Of a stretch of DNA of 64,000 bases, positions 1-7,908 are shown piece after piece (position 1 is the first letter of the stretch; the number at the start of each line of letters is the position of its first letter). A model generated the notes under the pieces. That model worked only from the letters and a program-made list of their open reading frames with translations, was not told the origin of the DNA and ran no database searches. The stretch comes from Clostridia bacterium (lineage in GTDB: Bacteria > Bacillota > Clostridia > Lachnospirales > Lachnospiraceae): NCBI GenBank assembly GCA_910574475.1, contig CAJTAT010000004.1:124001-188000 (forward strand). Reading direction: 5' to 3'. The position numbers and the translations under genes were made by a program.

Positions 1-331
1 TAACCGCATCCCTGCCATTCTTCAGATGAAGGCCCAGTACAATAATCCGATAGATAGCGTCAGCTTTCCGTCTGTCTGTGCAGGCGGCGGCATAGCAGAC
101 AGCTTCTTCCCCCTCTTCACCCATGCGCTTTCGCACAGTATTCAGCACCTTTTCTGCCTTTGCAAGATCTCTCTCCACATCCCTGTATTCACAAAACAAT
201 TCCAGATTGGACTCTGCCCTTGTCTCTAATCTTACATTTTTATGCCCCAGGCGACTGTCCCAGGCATCGTATACACCAGTGAGAATCCCATCCAGGCTGT
301 CTTCACATAGAAATATCGTTGTATTTTCCAT
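1..331 (-). CDS. DUF4130 / TIGR03915-type DNA metabolism protein (partial)
   Basis: N-terminal 110 residues of a protein that runs off the left edge; the start ATG is preceded by GAGGG located just past the stop of the upstream gene. It opens with an acidic strand (TTIFLCEDSLDG) typical of the DUF4130 (TIGR03915) family. That family is found next to a dedicated radical SAM protein (TIGR03916) and is sometimes fused to uracil-DNA glycosylase-like domains, so a DNA repair or modification role is the standing inference; the reaction is unknown. Here the radical SAM partner lies 10 bases upstream on the same strand, so the two are almost certainly cotranscribed from the LexA-box promoter. Family assignment is by recall of the partner arrangement and N-terminal pattern. 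Confidence 0.75.
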   Translation of the reverse strand, partial: MENTTIFLCEDSLDGILTGVYDAWDSRLGHKNVRLETRAESNLELFCEYRDVERDLAKAEKVLNTVRKRMGEEGEEAVCYAAACTDRRKADAIYRIIVLGLHLKNGRDAV

Positions 332-341
332 TTTGATTCCC

Positions 342-1658
342 TCATCCTGTTTCCTTCGTCAAATGCATATCATCAAAAAGGGATAACTGACGGTATGTGA
401 TATCCTGTCCCAGTTCAAAAGGAAGTCTCTCTTTTACGTTCAATAAATTCCTTGTAATATAATCTTCCTCCACTTTAATGGGGTACATAGTGCGTCCCTT
501 ACAGGTAATAAAATAAAGGGCCCTTTTTAGCACGACTCCCATGCGCTTTAAATCTGCAAAGTCCAGAGTTCCCATTCGCCTGGCCTTTGCAATACGGTTG
601 GCCGATCTCACACCGATCCCCGGAACTCTCAGCAACATTCCATACTCTGCCCGATTGATCTCCACGGGAAATAATTCCAGGTGACGTAAAGCCCAATCAC
701 ATTTGGGATCCAGAAGCACATTAAAATTAGGCTTTTCCTCAGAGAGCAGCTCTTTTGCCTCAAAGCCGTAAAAACGCAGCAGCCAGTCTGCCTGATACAG
801 ACGATGTTCCCGTAGGAGAGGCGGCCCTCCAGGAAGAGCTGGAAGCAGACTATCCTCATTGACCCGCACAAAAGCAGAGTAAAAGACTCGTTTTAGTTCA
901 AACTTTTTATAGAGAGCTTCGGCCACAGATACTATCTGAAAATCATTTTCTGGCGTAGCACCAATGATCATCTGCGTAGACTGGCCAGCAGGCACAAAAC
1001 GGGGCGCATTTCGATATAATGTGAGCTCATTACGATTCTCTTCCATTCGCATCTGTACCTGCCTCATAGGAGTCAGAATCTTTTTCCTGGATTTATTGGG
1101 CGCCAGAGTCTTCAACCCTTCCGCTGTGGGGAGCTCCAGGTTCACACTCATACGATCTGCCAAGTAGCCCGTCCTCTCAATCAATCTCTCATCTGCTCCC
1201 GGAATGGCCTTCACATGAATATAGCCGCCAAAATGATATTCTGTGCGCAACTTAAATAAAGTTTGATACAATAGCTCCATGGTGTAATTGGGATTCTTTA
1301 GGATACCGGAACTCAAAAATAAGCCTTCGATATAATTTCTCCTGTAAAATCCTATCACCAGATCGCAGATCTCCTGAGGGGTAAAGGTAGCTCTGGGAAC
1401 ATCGTTGGAAACCCGGTTCAGACAATATCTGCAATTGTAAATACACTCATTTGTAAATAAAATTTTTAGCAGAGAAATACACCGTCCGTCTGCAGAAAAG
1501 CTGTGACAAATCCCAGCCTCTATACAATTCCCAATTCCCCGGCCTGTATTGCTCCTGTTCACACCGCTGGAGGTACAAGCCACATCATATTTTGCCGCAT
1601 CCGACAGGATATTCAGCTTTTCCATTAGTGTAAGATTCTCTGGCACACGAACTTGCAT
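342..1658 (-). CDS. Putative DNA modification/repair radical SAM protein (TIGR03916 type)
   Basis: 438 residues. A CxxxCxxC cluster motif (C72, C76, C79, context NECIYNCRYC) binds the 4Fe-4S cluster of radical SAM enzymes, and a helix-hairpin-helix DNA-binding motif (VPGIGVRSANRIAKAR, about residues 345-360) sits near the C-terminus. This combination is the signature of the TIGR03916 family, whose members accompany DUF4130 proteins, as here. The substrate is unknown; the HhH motif argues for DNA. The promoter carries two overlapping LexA-type boxes, so SOS induction is likely and supports a repair role. The gene is separated by 74 bases from the unrelated unknown gene upstream. Radical SAM assignment is firm; the precise reaction is not known for the family. 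Confidence 0.9.
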   Translation of the reverse strand: MQVRVPENLTLMEKLNILSDAAKYDVACTSSGVNRSNTGRGIGNCIEAGICHSFSADGRCISLLKILFTNECIYNCRYCLNRVSNDVPRATFTPQEICDLVIGFYRRNYIEGLFLSSGILKNPNYTMELLYQTLFKLRTEYHFGGYIHVKAIPGADERLIERTGYLADRMSVNLELPTAEGLKTLAPNKSRKKILTPMRQVQMRMEENRNELTLYRNAPRFVPAGQSTQMIIGATPENDFQIVSVAEALYKKFELKRVFYSAFVRVNEDSLLPALPGGPPLLREHRLYQADWLLRFYGFEAKELLSEEKPNFNVLLDPKCDWALRHLELFPVEINRAEYGMLLRVPGIGVRSANRIAKARRMGTLDFADLKRMGVVLKRALYFITCKGRTMYPIKVEEDYITRNLLNVKERLPFELGQDITYRQLSLFDDMHLTKETG

Positions 1659-1679
1659 CTTGCTTCTTCCCTTCTGTGG

Positions 1680-1738
1680 CGAATATTTGTTCCGAACGTT
1701 TGTTCTTTTATTCTACCACAAAGAGAAAGAAGTTACAA
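1680..1738 (-). promoter_or_regulatory. Sigma-A promoter with two LexA (SOS) boxes
   Basis: On the minus strand, TTGTAA (1738-1733) and TAGAAT (1715-1710) are separated by 17 bases. Immediately downstream lie two adjacent inverted repeats of the Firmicute SOS-box form CGAAC-N4-GTTCG: positions 1706-1693 (GAAC-AAAC-GTTCG) and 1693-1680 (GAAC-AAAT-ATTCG, one extra mismatch). They cover the expected transcription start of the radical SAM gene, where LexA would repress. Confidence 0.75.
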
Positions 1739-2542
1739 GCAAAAATTTTTTAGCCGAACTACAACATTGTGTATCCCACTCTTAAGATATCTCACAATGC
1801 CAAATGGATTCTCACAATATTTTTCTGCCAGTTCTTTCAAAGCTTCACTCAACTGATTCTCCATTTCCAAAGAATCCATTTCCTTAAGATGATACTGCAG
1901 CTTCTGCCAGTCCGGCTCCTGAAAATTCTGCTCGGAAAGCGGCTTTTGGGCAAAAATATGTTTTGCAACATCCATAAGAAGCACTTCGCAGATATTATCA
2001 ACCATATCCAGCTTTTCTGTATAATATTGGCGTAATACTTTTCTCACATAACTCTCAGGAAAAATCCTTAAGAAATCCTGTTCCAGACCAATACATACTA
2101 CATAATCATAAATTTTGTCTATTCCTGTGTACTTGGACAAATCTTCTAAAATTGGATAATCCAAGGTCAGGATCGTATCCTGAGGCTCAAATTCCATATC
2201 ATACCTTTGGAAAAACTGAGGCAGCCCCTCCAAAAAGGTATCCGACAAATAGGGATTCTCATAGGCACAAAAATCTGGCAAAATCTTATGGTACAGCTCC
2301 AATGCCGCTTTTACCTTCTTTTCCACGTTTATCTTCCCATTTTCATAAGCCTGCCGGGCTGAAATCCCCTGTACCACAGCTACAGCATTTTCCTCCTCCA
2401 TCTCACCTTCATGAATACAGTAAAGCACAGCCCCCATGAATTGCTCTGCCTTTTCATAAGAAATAGATGTGCTGTCAATCCCTGTATATCTCTCAGCCAG
2501 CCTTCCCACAATCGGAAGCAATTCTTCCATTTCATAGTTCAT
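1733..2542 (-). CDS. Uncharacterised protein, DUF6179-like
   Basis: 269 residues, soluble, acidic and mainly helical by composition; no signal peptide, no membrane segment and no catalytic motif that I recognise. It starts with MNYEMEELLPIVGRL. The pairing with the following shorter gene, both on the minus strand 47 bases apart, matches a pair of uncharacterised families seen in Lachnospiraceae genomes (DUF6179 with DUF6323); I recall this rather than being able to test it. The last codons overlap the -35 element of the downstream radical SAM promoter. No function can be given; a two-gene operon of unknown role is all the sequence supports. Confidence 0.6.
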   Translation of the reverse strand: MNYEMEELLPIVGRLAERYTGIDSTSISYEKAEQFMGAVLYCIHEGEMEEENAVAVVQGISARQAYENGKINVEKKVKAALELYHKILPDFCAYENPYLSDTFLEGLPQFFQRYDMEFEPQDTILTLDYPILEDLSKYTGIDKIYDYVVCIGLEQDFLRIFPESYVRKVLRQYYTEKLDMVDNICEVLLMDVAKHIFAQKPLSEQNFQEPDWQKLQYHLKEMDSLEMENQLSEALKELAEKYCENPFGIVRYLKSGIHNVVVRLKNFCL

Positions 2543-2589
2543 TTATATCCCTCCATCTTACCCTCTCTTTACATTCAAATATAGCCGCC

Positions 2590-3156
2590 TCAAAAAAGAT
2601 GATCCAATGCCTCCAGGTATACCTGTCGATCCCAGCGCTGTACTTCATCAAACTTGGAGTATTCTCCATACCCTTCCGTAGCCTGATATCCCCTGTATCC
2701 TGCCCGAATGGCCTCAGCAAAAATACAAAGGCAGGTTCCTTCCAGGTACCCCAAATCCCCCAAGCATACCTCCTCAAACTGTTCCCGCATAAAATGGAGC
2801 AATTCTTCATCTGAAATCTCATCCTGCATTTCATTTTTATACAAGTAAAAGATCTCCTGCAGTCGAATCAGCGTGTCCACATAACTATTCTGATCGATAA
2901 AATCGGAATCACAGAATTCTTCAATGATTTTGGGTAAAATCCCTGCCCCAAATTCAACCCTTTTCTGCTCTCTCAGCACATGGCTTCGTTCCTCCACAAG
3001 TAGCTCGGCATCCTGCTCACTCAGAACAAGTCCATATTTGGCTGTCATTTGATTCGTCTCCATCACCTTTGCCAGTTGATTTCGCTGCTGTAATAAAATC
3101 ATCCAGTCTTTTTCCAAAAGATCGCCCTCCTTTTCCCGCAGTCCCATTTCACACAT
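2590..3156 (-). CDS. Uncharacterised protein, DUF6323-like
   Basis: 188 residues from the longest start; an internal Met at residue 19 or 31 could be used instead. Highly acidic and helical, with patterns such as EDAELLVEERSHVL-type amphipathic helices (LSEQDAELLVEER) and no membrane segment. It lies upstream of the DUF6179-like gene in the same direction and is presumably its partner. The family name is a recollection based on size, composition and neighbour. No enzymatic motif is visible. The insertion sequence begins about 115 bases upstream of its start, so its native promoter region may have been changed by that insertion. Confidence 0.55.
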   Translation of the reverse strand: MCEMGLREKEGDLLEKDWMILLQQRNQLAKVMETNQMTAKYGLVLSEQDAELLVEERSHVLREQKRVEFGAGILPKIIEEFCDSDFIDQNSYVDTLIRLQEIFYLYKNEMQDEISDEELLHFMREQFEEVCLGDLGYLEGTCLCIFAEAIRAGYRGYQATEGYGEYSKFDEVQRWDRQVYLEALDHLF

Positions 3157-3190
3157 GTGGCCGCCAAAAAATATATCGCTACTGTCATCA

Positions 3191-3239
3191 TATCCTCAGT
3201 GAACAAAGGGACACACGGTTCCTTTGTTCACTGAGGATA
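3191..3239. repeat. Perfect 19-base inverted repeat
   Basis: Arms at 3191-3209 and 3221-3239 are exact reverse complements, with an 11-base loop. There is no T-run on either side, so it does not look like an intrinsic terminator. It sits between the DUF6323-like gene and the left end of the insertion sequence. Confidence 0.8.
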
Positions 3240-3272
3240 GACTATCACTATAGCATTGAGGCGCTATTGTGC

Positions 3273-4929
3273 TAGGGTAAAGTTTTTGTAGGAAAACAGA
3301 ATAGAAAGAAATAGGAAAGCACCTTTTTCTGTGTTAGGATTTAATTGGCGAAAAAAATCTAAAGAAAGAGGTGCTTCCATGATCAACAGTATACAACAGT
3401 TTCAGGCAGAAGGGGTAAAAAAGTTAGAAAAAGTTTTTAACAGCTATGCATCAGACATGACAAAGGTTGCGGAGATGGTACAGGGAGTGACGGACAGTGT
3501 CATTGGATTGGGACTGTCCATGATTGTGGAGGAATGGGAGTTCTATGATACCCTACTCCATGACAGGAAAGAACTGAGACCGGGATGGCGGGTGGTGCGC
3601 AGGGATGAAGTGTCCAAACTGACATCCCTTGGCGAAGTGACCTATAAAAAGACTTACTTTCATAATCCTCAGACGGGGGAAAGATGCTACCTGTTAGACA
3701 GGCTGATGGGATTAGGATCAGGGGAACGCATGACAGAGGATGCCGTGGCAAGGATCTACGAAGAGGCGGCGGACAGCAGTTACAGGAAAGGCGGCATGAA
3801 TGCCAGCATATCAGGTGTGGCAGTGAGCAAGGAGACCGTGATGGAAAAGCTGCACTGCCTACAGTTTCCCAAAGCAGAAGATACAAAAGAAAAGAGACAG
3901 GTAAAGGTACTCTACATAGATGCGGATGAAGACCATGTGGCATTGCAGTATCTGGAGAAAAAGGGAGATACAAAAAGCGCCCTGAAACATACCTTCATGC
4001 CAAAACTGGTGTATGTCTACGAAGGCATACGGGCAGAGGGAGACAGACATGAACTTGTTGGAGTAAGATACTTTGGCGGCGGCTGTGAAGGGACAGAGGG
4101 GACGCAGCGGTTATGGAGAGAGGTATATGACTATATAGCAGGGACTTATGATGAAGAAGTGCTGGAACGCATCTATGTGAACGGGGACGGGGCAGAATGG
4201 ATCAAGACAGGGGCGAAGGTACATGCCAAGGCGAAGTTTGTGCTTGACAGATACCACATGCATAAGTACATCATGGCGGCGACCTCCCATCTGGGGGACA
4301 GTGCGCAGGATGCCCGGAGTGAGATATGGGGTGCGATAAACGGGAAGAGGAAAAAGGATGCGGCGGAGGTCTTTGAGAGGATCATCGGCATCACAGATAC
4401 AGAGAGCAAACAGAAAGCGGTAGGGGCATCCAGGGATTATATCCTGGGGAACTGGTCTGCGATCATGAACGGGGTGAGGAACAAAGAGGATGACATCCAT
4501 TGTAGAGCAGAAGGGCATATCAGCCACATCTATGCGGACAGGATGAGTTCAAGACCCCTTGGGTGTTCAAAGACAGGAGCGGATAAGATGGCGCGCCTTA
4601 GGGTGTATAAAAAGAATGGCGGGGATATGCTGACGCTCGTAAGATACCAGAAACAGGAACTGCCAAGGGCTGCGGGGATGGAAGAAGTGATCTGTTCAGC
4701 GGAAGAAGTATTAAAGAGCGAGCGAAAGAACCGGAAGGTACAGGGAGCGCTGTCAGAGCTGCCTGTCTACACGATACCGTATACACAGATCAGAAAGATC
4801 GCGGCGCTAAAGAATCATATCTGGGGCTTGTAGGAAGAGAAAAGAACAGGTATAGTAAAGAAGGTCAATCAGTCTGACCGGATCAAGGGGCTATTCTGTC
4901 TGTCCTATTCCTACAATAAACTTACACTA
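3273..4929 (+). mobile_element. ISLre2-family insertion sequence
   Basis: About 1.66 kb, with imperfect terminal inverted repeats of about 22 bases: the left end (from 3273) reads TAGGGTAAAGTTTTTGTAGG and the complement of the right end (4929 back to 4908) reads TAGTGTAAGTTTATTGTAGG. Four positions differ in the stretch. One intact transposase gene fills the interior. I could not find a convincing target-site duplication, so the exact outer bases may be off by a few. The transposase frame is open, so the copy may be active. Confidence 0.85.
3379..4833 (+). CDS. ISLre2-family transposase
   Basis: 484 residues from the ATG that follows AGAGGTG; an upstream in-frame GTG would add 16 residues but lacks a ribosome binding site. 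It shows the family's features: an N-terminal region with the double-glycine-free leader IVEEWEFYD, zinc-free central part, then acidic-residue strands VLYIDADEDH and YVNGDGAEWI followed by FVLDRYHMHKYI, which are the characteristic DDE-like catalytic segments of ISLre2 (UPF0236) transposases. Full length for the family and undisrupted. It moves the surrounding element by DNA transposition. Nothing in the flanks suggests it carries passenger genes. Confidence 0.92.
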   Translation: MINSIQQFQAEGVKKLEKVFNSYASDMTKVAEMVQGVTDSVIGLGLSMIVEEWEFYDTLLHDRKELRPGWRVVRRDEVSKLTSLGEVTYKKTYFHNPQTGERCYLLDRLMGLGSGERMTEDAVARIYEEAADSSYRKGGMNASISGVAVSKETVMEKLHCLQFPKAEDTKEKRQVKVLYIDADEDHVALQYLEKKGDTKSALKHTFMPKLVYVYEGIRAEGDRHELVGVRYFGGGCEGTEGTQRLWREVYDYIAGTYDEEVLERIYVNGDGAEWIKTGAKVHAKAKFVLDRYHMHKYIMAATSHLGDSAQDARSEIWGAINGKRKKDAAEVFERIIGITDTESKQKAVGASRDYILGNWSAIMNGVRNKEDDIHCRAEGHISHIYADRMSSRPLGCSKTGADKMARLRVYKKNGGDMLTLVRYQKQELPRAAGMEEVICSAEEVLKSERKNRKVQGALSELPVYTIPYTQIRKIAALKNHIWGL

Positions 4930-4947
4930 TCCATCCCTTCAAAGATC

Positions 4948-4976
4948 TTGCAGCTTTTGAGAAAAAGTGATACAAT
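4948..4976 (+). promoter_or_regulatory. Sigma-A promoter of the small membrane protein gene
   Basis: TTGCAG and TACAAT with a 17-base spacer, 50 bases upstream of the start codon and just outside the right end of the insertion sequence. Confidence 0.6.
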
Positions 4977-5025
4977 ACAGTAAAATCTTATAATTATAAA
5001 ATGAGTTTTATGAGGAGGGAATAAT

Positions 5026-5406
5026 ATGGATGATTTTTACAACAATCAGAATGGAAATTCTTACGAGAACAGTCAGAATCAAAACACACAATATCAGAAC
5101 CAACAGTATCAGCAGCCTAATGTGACAGTACACGATCAACTTACATATCAATATCAAGTGCCTCAGGATGAATTGGAAGAGCCTGTGACTATGGGTGAGT
5201 GGATGATAAGCCTGCTTATTATGCTCATTCCTTGTGCTAATATTATTATGATGTTTGTGTGGGCCTTCAGCAGCAAAGAGAAGAAGAGCAAATCCAATTA
5301 CTTTAAGGCATCTCTGATTTTTGCAGGAATTGTGTTAGCACTTTATATTGTGTTCTTTATTGTTATGGGACTTTCTATGGCATCTATGATGGATACCTAT
5401 TATTAA
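5026..5406 (+). CDS. Small Q/N-rich membrane protein of unknown function
   Basis: 126 residues with a strong ribosome binding site (GAGGAGGG). The first 50 residues are hydrophilic and very rich in Gln, Asn and Tyr (for example YQNQQYQQPNVTVHDQ); two hydrophobic segments follow at about residues 58-80 and 92-118, joined by a short basic loop (SSKEKKSKSN). This predicts a two-pass membrane protein with a disordered N-terminal tail. Proteins of this build are common in Clostridia and have no established role. It stands alone between its own promoter and an intrinsic terminator, so it is a single-gene unit. Confidence 0.75.
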   Translation: MDDFYNNQNGNSYENSQNQNTQYQNQQYQQPNVTVHDQLTYQYQVPQDELEEPVTMGEWMISLLIMLIPCANIIMMFVWAFSSKEKKSKSNYFKASLIFAGIVLALYIVFFIVMGLSMASMMDTYY

Positions 5407-5426
5407 AAAACAAATGGAAATAAATA

Positions 5427-5460
5427 AAGATCCGACTCTGTTGCAGTTCGGATCTTTTTT
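5427..5460 (+). terminator. Intrinsic terminator
   Basis: Stem AGATCCGA/TCGGATCT with imperfect extension, followed by a run of T residues, 22 bases after the membrane protein stop. Confidence 0.85.
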
Positions 5461-5489
5461 GTGTTGTGTTTTGGGGCTATGAATTGTAA

Positions 5490-6041
5490 CTATAATTGCA
5501 CAAACACAGGAGTATGATTGATGGACGGAAGGAGCTTTTTAAGAATGTCTTCCGTGCGCAGCTTCAGACTGGAAGTATTGACACAGGGATGACAGCCAAT
5601 ATATGTATTAGCCGCAATTGCCTCATCCATCAGAAGTTGAACCCGGTTGTCTTTATCATTCATCAACCCAAGAACACTGACAGCTCCGGGAGTAATATTG
5701 AGAAATTCTTCCATAAACTCTGGAGCGGCAAAGGACAGGCGGGCAGAATTGATCTGTTTGGATAGTTCCTTTGTCTTGAATTGCTTTGCACCAGGCATCA
5801 TCAAAAGATAGAACTTGGTTTTTTGTGCATTGCAGAGAAAGAGGTTTTTGCACATTTCGATGCCCAGCAGGGCATCCACTCCATGGCAGGCTTCAATTGT
5901 TTCAGCCGCTTCATGATCGATACGGGTAAAAGGGATCTGGAGCTCTTCCAACAGTTCATAGACTGCCATTTCTTTTGGGAGACGCCCTTCCGCTTCCGGT
6001 TTAGTAGTGTATAAATTTGGATCAATGTAAATTTCGCTCAT
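5490..6041 (-). CDS. Prolyl-tRNA-associated YbaK/ProX-type aminoacyl-tRNA deacylase
   Basis: 183 residues covering the single YbaK/ProX editing domain. The segment IPFTRIDHEAAETIEAC, the lysine in KNLFLCN and the GAVSVLGLMND segment are typical of the free-standing ProXp/PrdX branch, which hydrolyses mischarged tRNA (Ala-tRNA-Pro or related) in trans. It acts in the cytoplasm as a translation quality-control enzyme. Full length for the family. The start has a weak site (GGAGAATC). It lies 14 bases after the methyltransferase gene on the same strand, so the two may be cotranscribed. Which mischarged pair it edits cannot be read from the sequence. Confidence 0.85.
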   Translation of the reverse strand: MSEIYIDPNLYTTKPEAEGRLPKEMAVYELLEELQIPFTRIDHEAAETIEACHGVDALLGIEMCKNLFLCNAQKTKFYLLMMPGAKQFKTKELSKQINSARLSFAAPEFMEEFLNITPGAVSVLGLMNDKDNRVQLLMDEAIAANTYIGCHPCVNTSSLKLRTEDILKKLLPSINHTPVFVQL

Positions 6042-6055
6042 AAGATTCTCCTAAT

Positions 6056-6916
6056 CTAATTATTTTCCCAGCGTCCGCTGGCGCCACAGGGGAGGAAGAG
6101 ACCAGTGGAGGAGACGGGAAGTCCCACTTCCTGGGCATCCACGACGCCGCCAAAAGACTTTAACTCTACAGATAACATATAGCTTAGTACAGCAGGAGCC
6201 AATCCCGTAGTATAGGAATTCACCAGAAAGAACAGAGGATCCTTGCTTAAAAGCCTGGAGCATAATTGAATCAAAGGATAAATGGCATCTTCAATTTTCC
6301 AGATCTCTCCTTTTGGACCCCGACCATAAGAAGGCGGATCCATAATAATGGCATCATAGCGATTGCCCCGCCGTATTTCCCGCTCTACAAACTTTACGCA
6401 GTCGTCCACAATCCAGCGGATGGGAGCAGACTCCAGTCCAGAAGCGCGGGCATTTTCTTTGGCCCAGCCAACCATGCCTTTAGAAGCGTCCACATGTGTC
6501 ACAGAAGCCCCTGCTTTTGCTGCCGCCAGTGTAGCGCCGCCAGTGTAGGCAAACAAGTTCAATACTTTTATAGGGCGGTTGGCAGAGCGGATTTTTTCTC
6601 CAAACCAGTCCCAGTTGGCAGCCTGCTCTGGAAATAAGCCTGTATGTTTAAAACTGAAGGGCTTCAGGTTGAAGGTTAGCCCCTTATAGTTGATGCTCCA
6701 CTGCTGGGGAAGATCAAAAAATTCCCACTCACCGCCCCCCTTTTTGCTGCGGTGATAGTGGCCATTTCGCCTTTTCCAGCCCTTATGTAGGCGGGGAGTA
6801 TCCCAGATAACCTGAGGATCAGGACGAACCAGAAGGTAAGGGCCCCAACGCTCTAACTTTTCACCTTTCGAAGTGTCCAATATTTCATAATCTTTCCAAT
6901 TGTCTGCCGCCCACAT
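6056..6916 (-). CDS. Class I SAM-dependent methyltransferase (RlmI/RlmK-like, probably rRNA)
   Basis: 286 residues. Motif I (LNLFAYTGGATLAAAKAGA) binds SAM, the following acidic strand is VTHVDASKGM, and motif IV is DPPSYGRGPKGEIW. This DPPSYGRG form belongs to the Methyltrans_SAM family, related to 23S rRNA m5C methyltransferases such as RlmI, but the N-terminal PUA domain of RlmI is absent, so it is the shorter Firmicute version. The N-terminal 90 residues form the small beta-rich substrate domain of that family. The substrate is inferred to be rRNA from family resemblance only. It sits upstream of the tRNA deacylase, which fits a translation-related unit. Confidence 0.85.
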   Translation of the reverse strand: MWAADNWKDYEILDTSKGEKLERWGPYLLVRPDPQVIWDTPRLHKGWKRRNGHYHRSKKGGGEWEFFDLPQQWSINYKGLTFNLKPFSFKHTGLFPEQAANWDWFGEKIRSANRPIKVLNLFAYTGGATLAAAKAGASVTHVDASKGMVGWAKENARASGLESAPIRWIVDDCVKFVEREIRRGNRYDAIIMDPPSYGRGPKGEIWKIEDAIYPLIQLCSRLLSKDPLFFLVNSYTTGLAPAVLSYMLSVELKSFGGVVDAQEVGLPVSSTGLFLPCGASGRWENN

Positions 6917-7080
6917 ATTGATTCCTCTCTTGCAACATGCTTTAAAAAGCTTATGCGTGTATTGTCATATATTAGTAGAATTATACTAGGATTGAAGGAG
7001 TGCGTCAAGGATTGAAAATTCAGCTAACGTATGTTAATCTAAATTCAAGATACCCTCTCCCAGAAAGAAAGGTACAGTTA

Positions 7081-7686
7081 ATGGCAAAGCAAAAGAAACA
7101 GCTAACGAAAAAAAAGATAGTAACTGCCGCCTGGAAGCTCTTTTACAGGCAGGGCTATGATGACACGACGGTAGACGAGATTATTCGGGAGGCAGGAACT
7201 TCCAAAGGGACGTTTTACCATTATTTTGATGGAAAGGATGCTCTTCTCAGTTCACTCTCTTACCTCTTTGACGACAAATATGAAGAACTTTTGCCTACGC
7301 TGGATAAAGAAGGTGACAGCTTTGGGAAAATGATGTATTTAAATCGGGAACTGTTTGGAATGATTGAAACCAGCGTCTCAAGGGAGCTTTTGGCATCCCT
7401 CTATTCTTCTCAGCTTATCACCAGAGGAGAAAAGCATCTTCTGGATCAGAACCGTCTTTACTATCGCCTGCTGAATGAGATTGTGTCAGACGGGCAGAAG
7501 AGGGGAGAACTGACGACAGCAATGTCTTCCTATGAGATCACAAAATTGTATGCACTGTGTGAGCGGGCTTTGCTCTATGACTGGTGTATCTGTAATGGGG
7601 AATATTCTCTGAAAGAATATGGGGCTAAGACTATGCCCATGCTTTTGCATAAAATACGAAAGGATAAAATTATACAAAATTTTTAA
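7081..7686 (+). CDS. TetR/AcrR-family transcriptional regulator
   Basis: 201 residues from the ATG preceded by AGAAAGG; a GTG 81 bases upstream would add a tail with no family match. The N-terminal helix-turn-helix is classical: VTAAWKLFYRQGYDDTTVDEI, then AGTSKGTFYHYF. The C-terminal 140 residues are the ligand-binding, dimerisation part and diverge as usual. It is transcribed toward the PutP symporter, with 222 bases between, so it may control that gene, itself or both. A near-palindrome TAACGTATGTTA at 7025-7036 upstream of the gene is a possible operator. The effector is unknown. Confidence 0.9.
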   Translation: MAKQKKQLTKKKIVTAAWKLFYRQGYDDTTVDEIIREAGTSKGTFYHYFDGKDALLSSLSYLFDDKYEELLPTLDKEGDSFGKMMYLNRELFGMIETSVSRELLASLYSSQLITRGEKHLLDQNRLYYRLLNEIVSDGQKRGELTTAMSSYEITKLYALCERALLYDWCICNGEYSLKEYGAKTMPMLLHKIRKDKIIQNF

Positions 7687-7908
7687 CCCTTTTTGTGTTT
7701 TGTAAAAAATATAATATAAAGTATAGTTGAAATCCCTTGAATTTACAAGGAATTTCGCTGTTTGTAGAGAATAACGTATAGACTTTAGTCTAGCTTTTCT
7801 TTCGGGTCTGGTTTTGTCGTTCATTAGCTGTTATAATCATAAACAGTGACAAGGTTGGAAGAAAATCTTTCAACCTTAATTTTAGGATCAAATGGAGGAG
7901 TGTTAAGA

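Noticed and set aside
3500..4786. Long antisense frames opposite the transposase gene
   Set aside because: They are in the shadow of the intact ISLre2 transposase, lack ribosome binding sites and match nothing recognisable.
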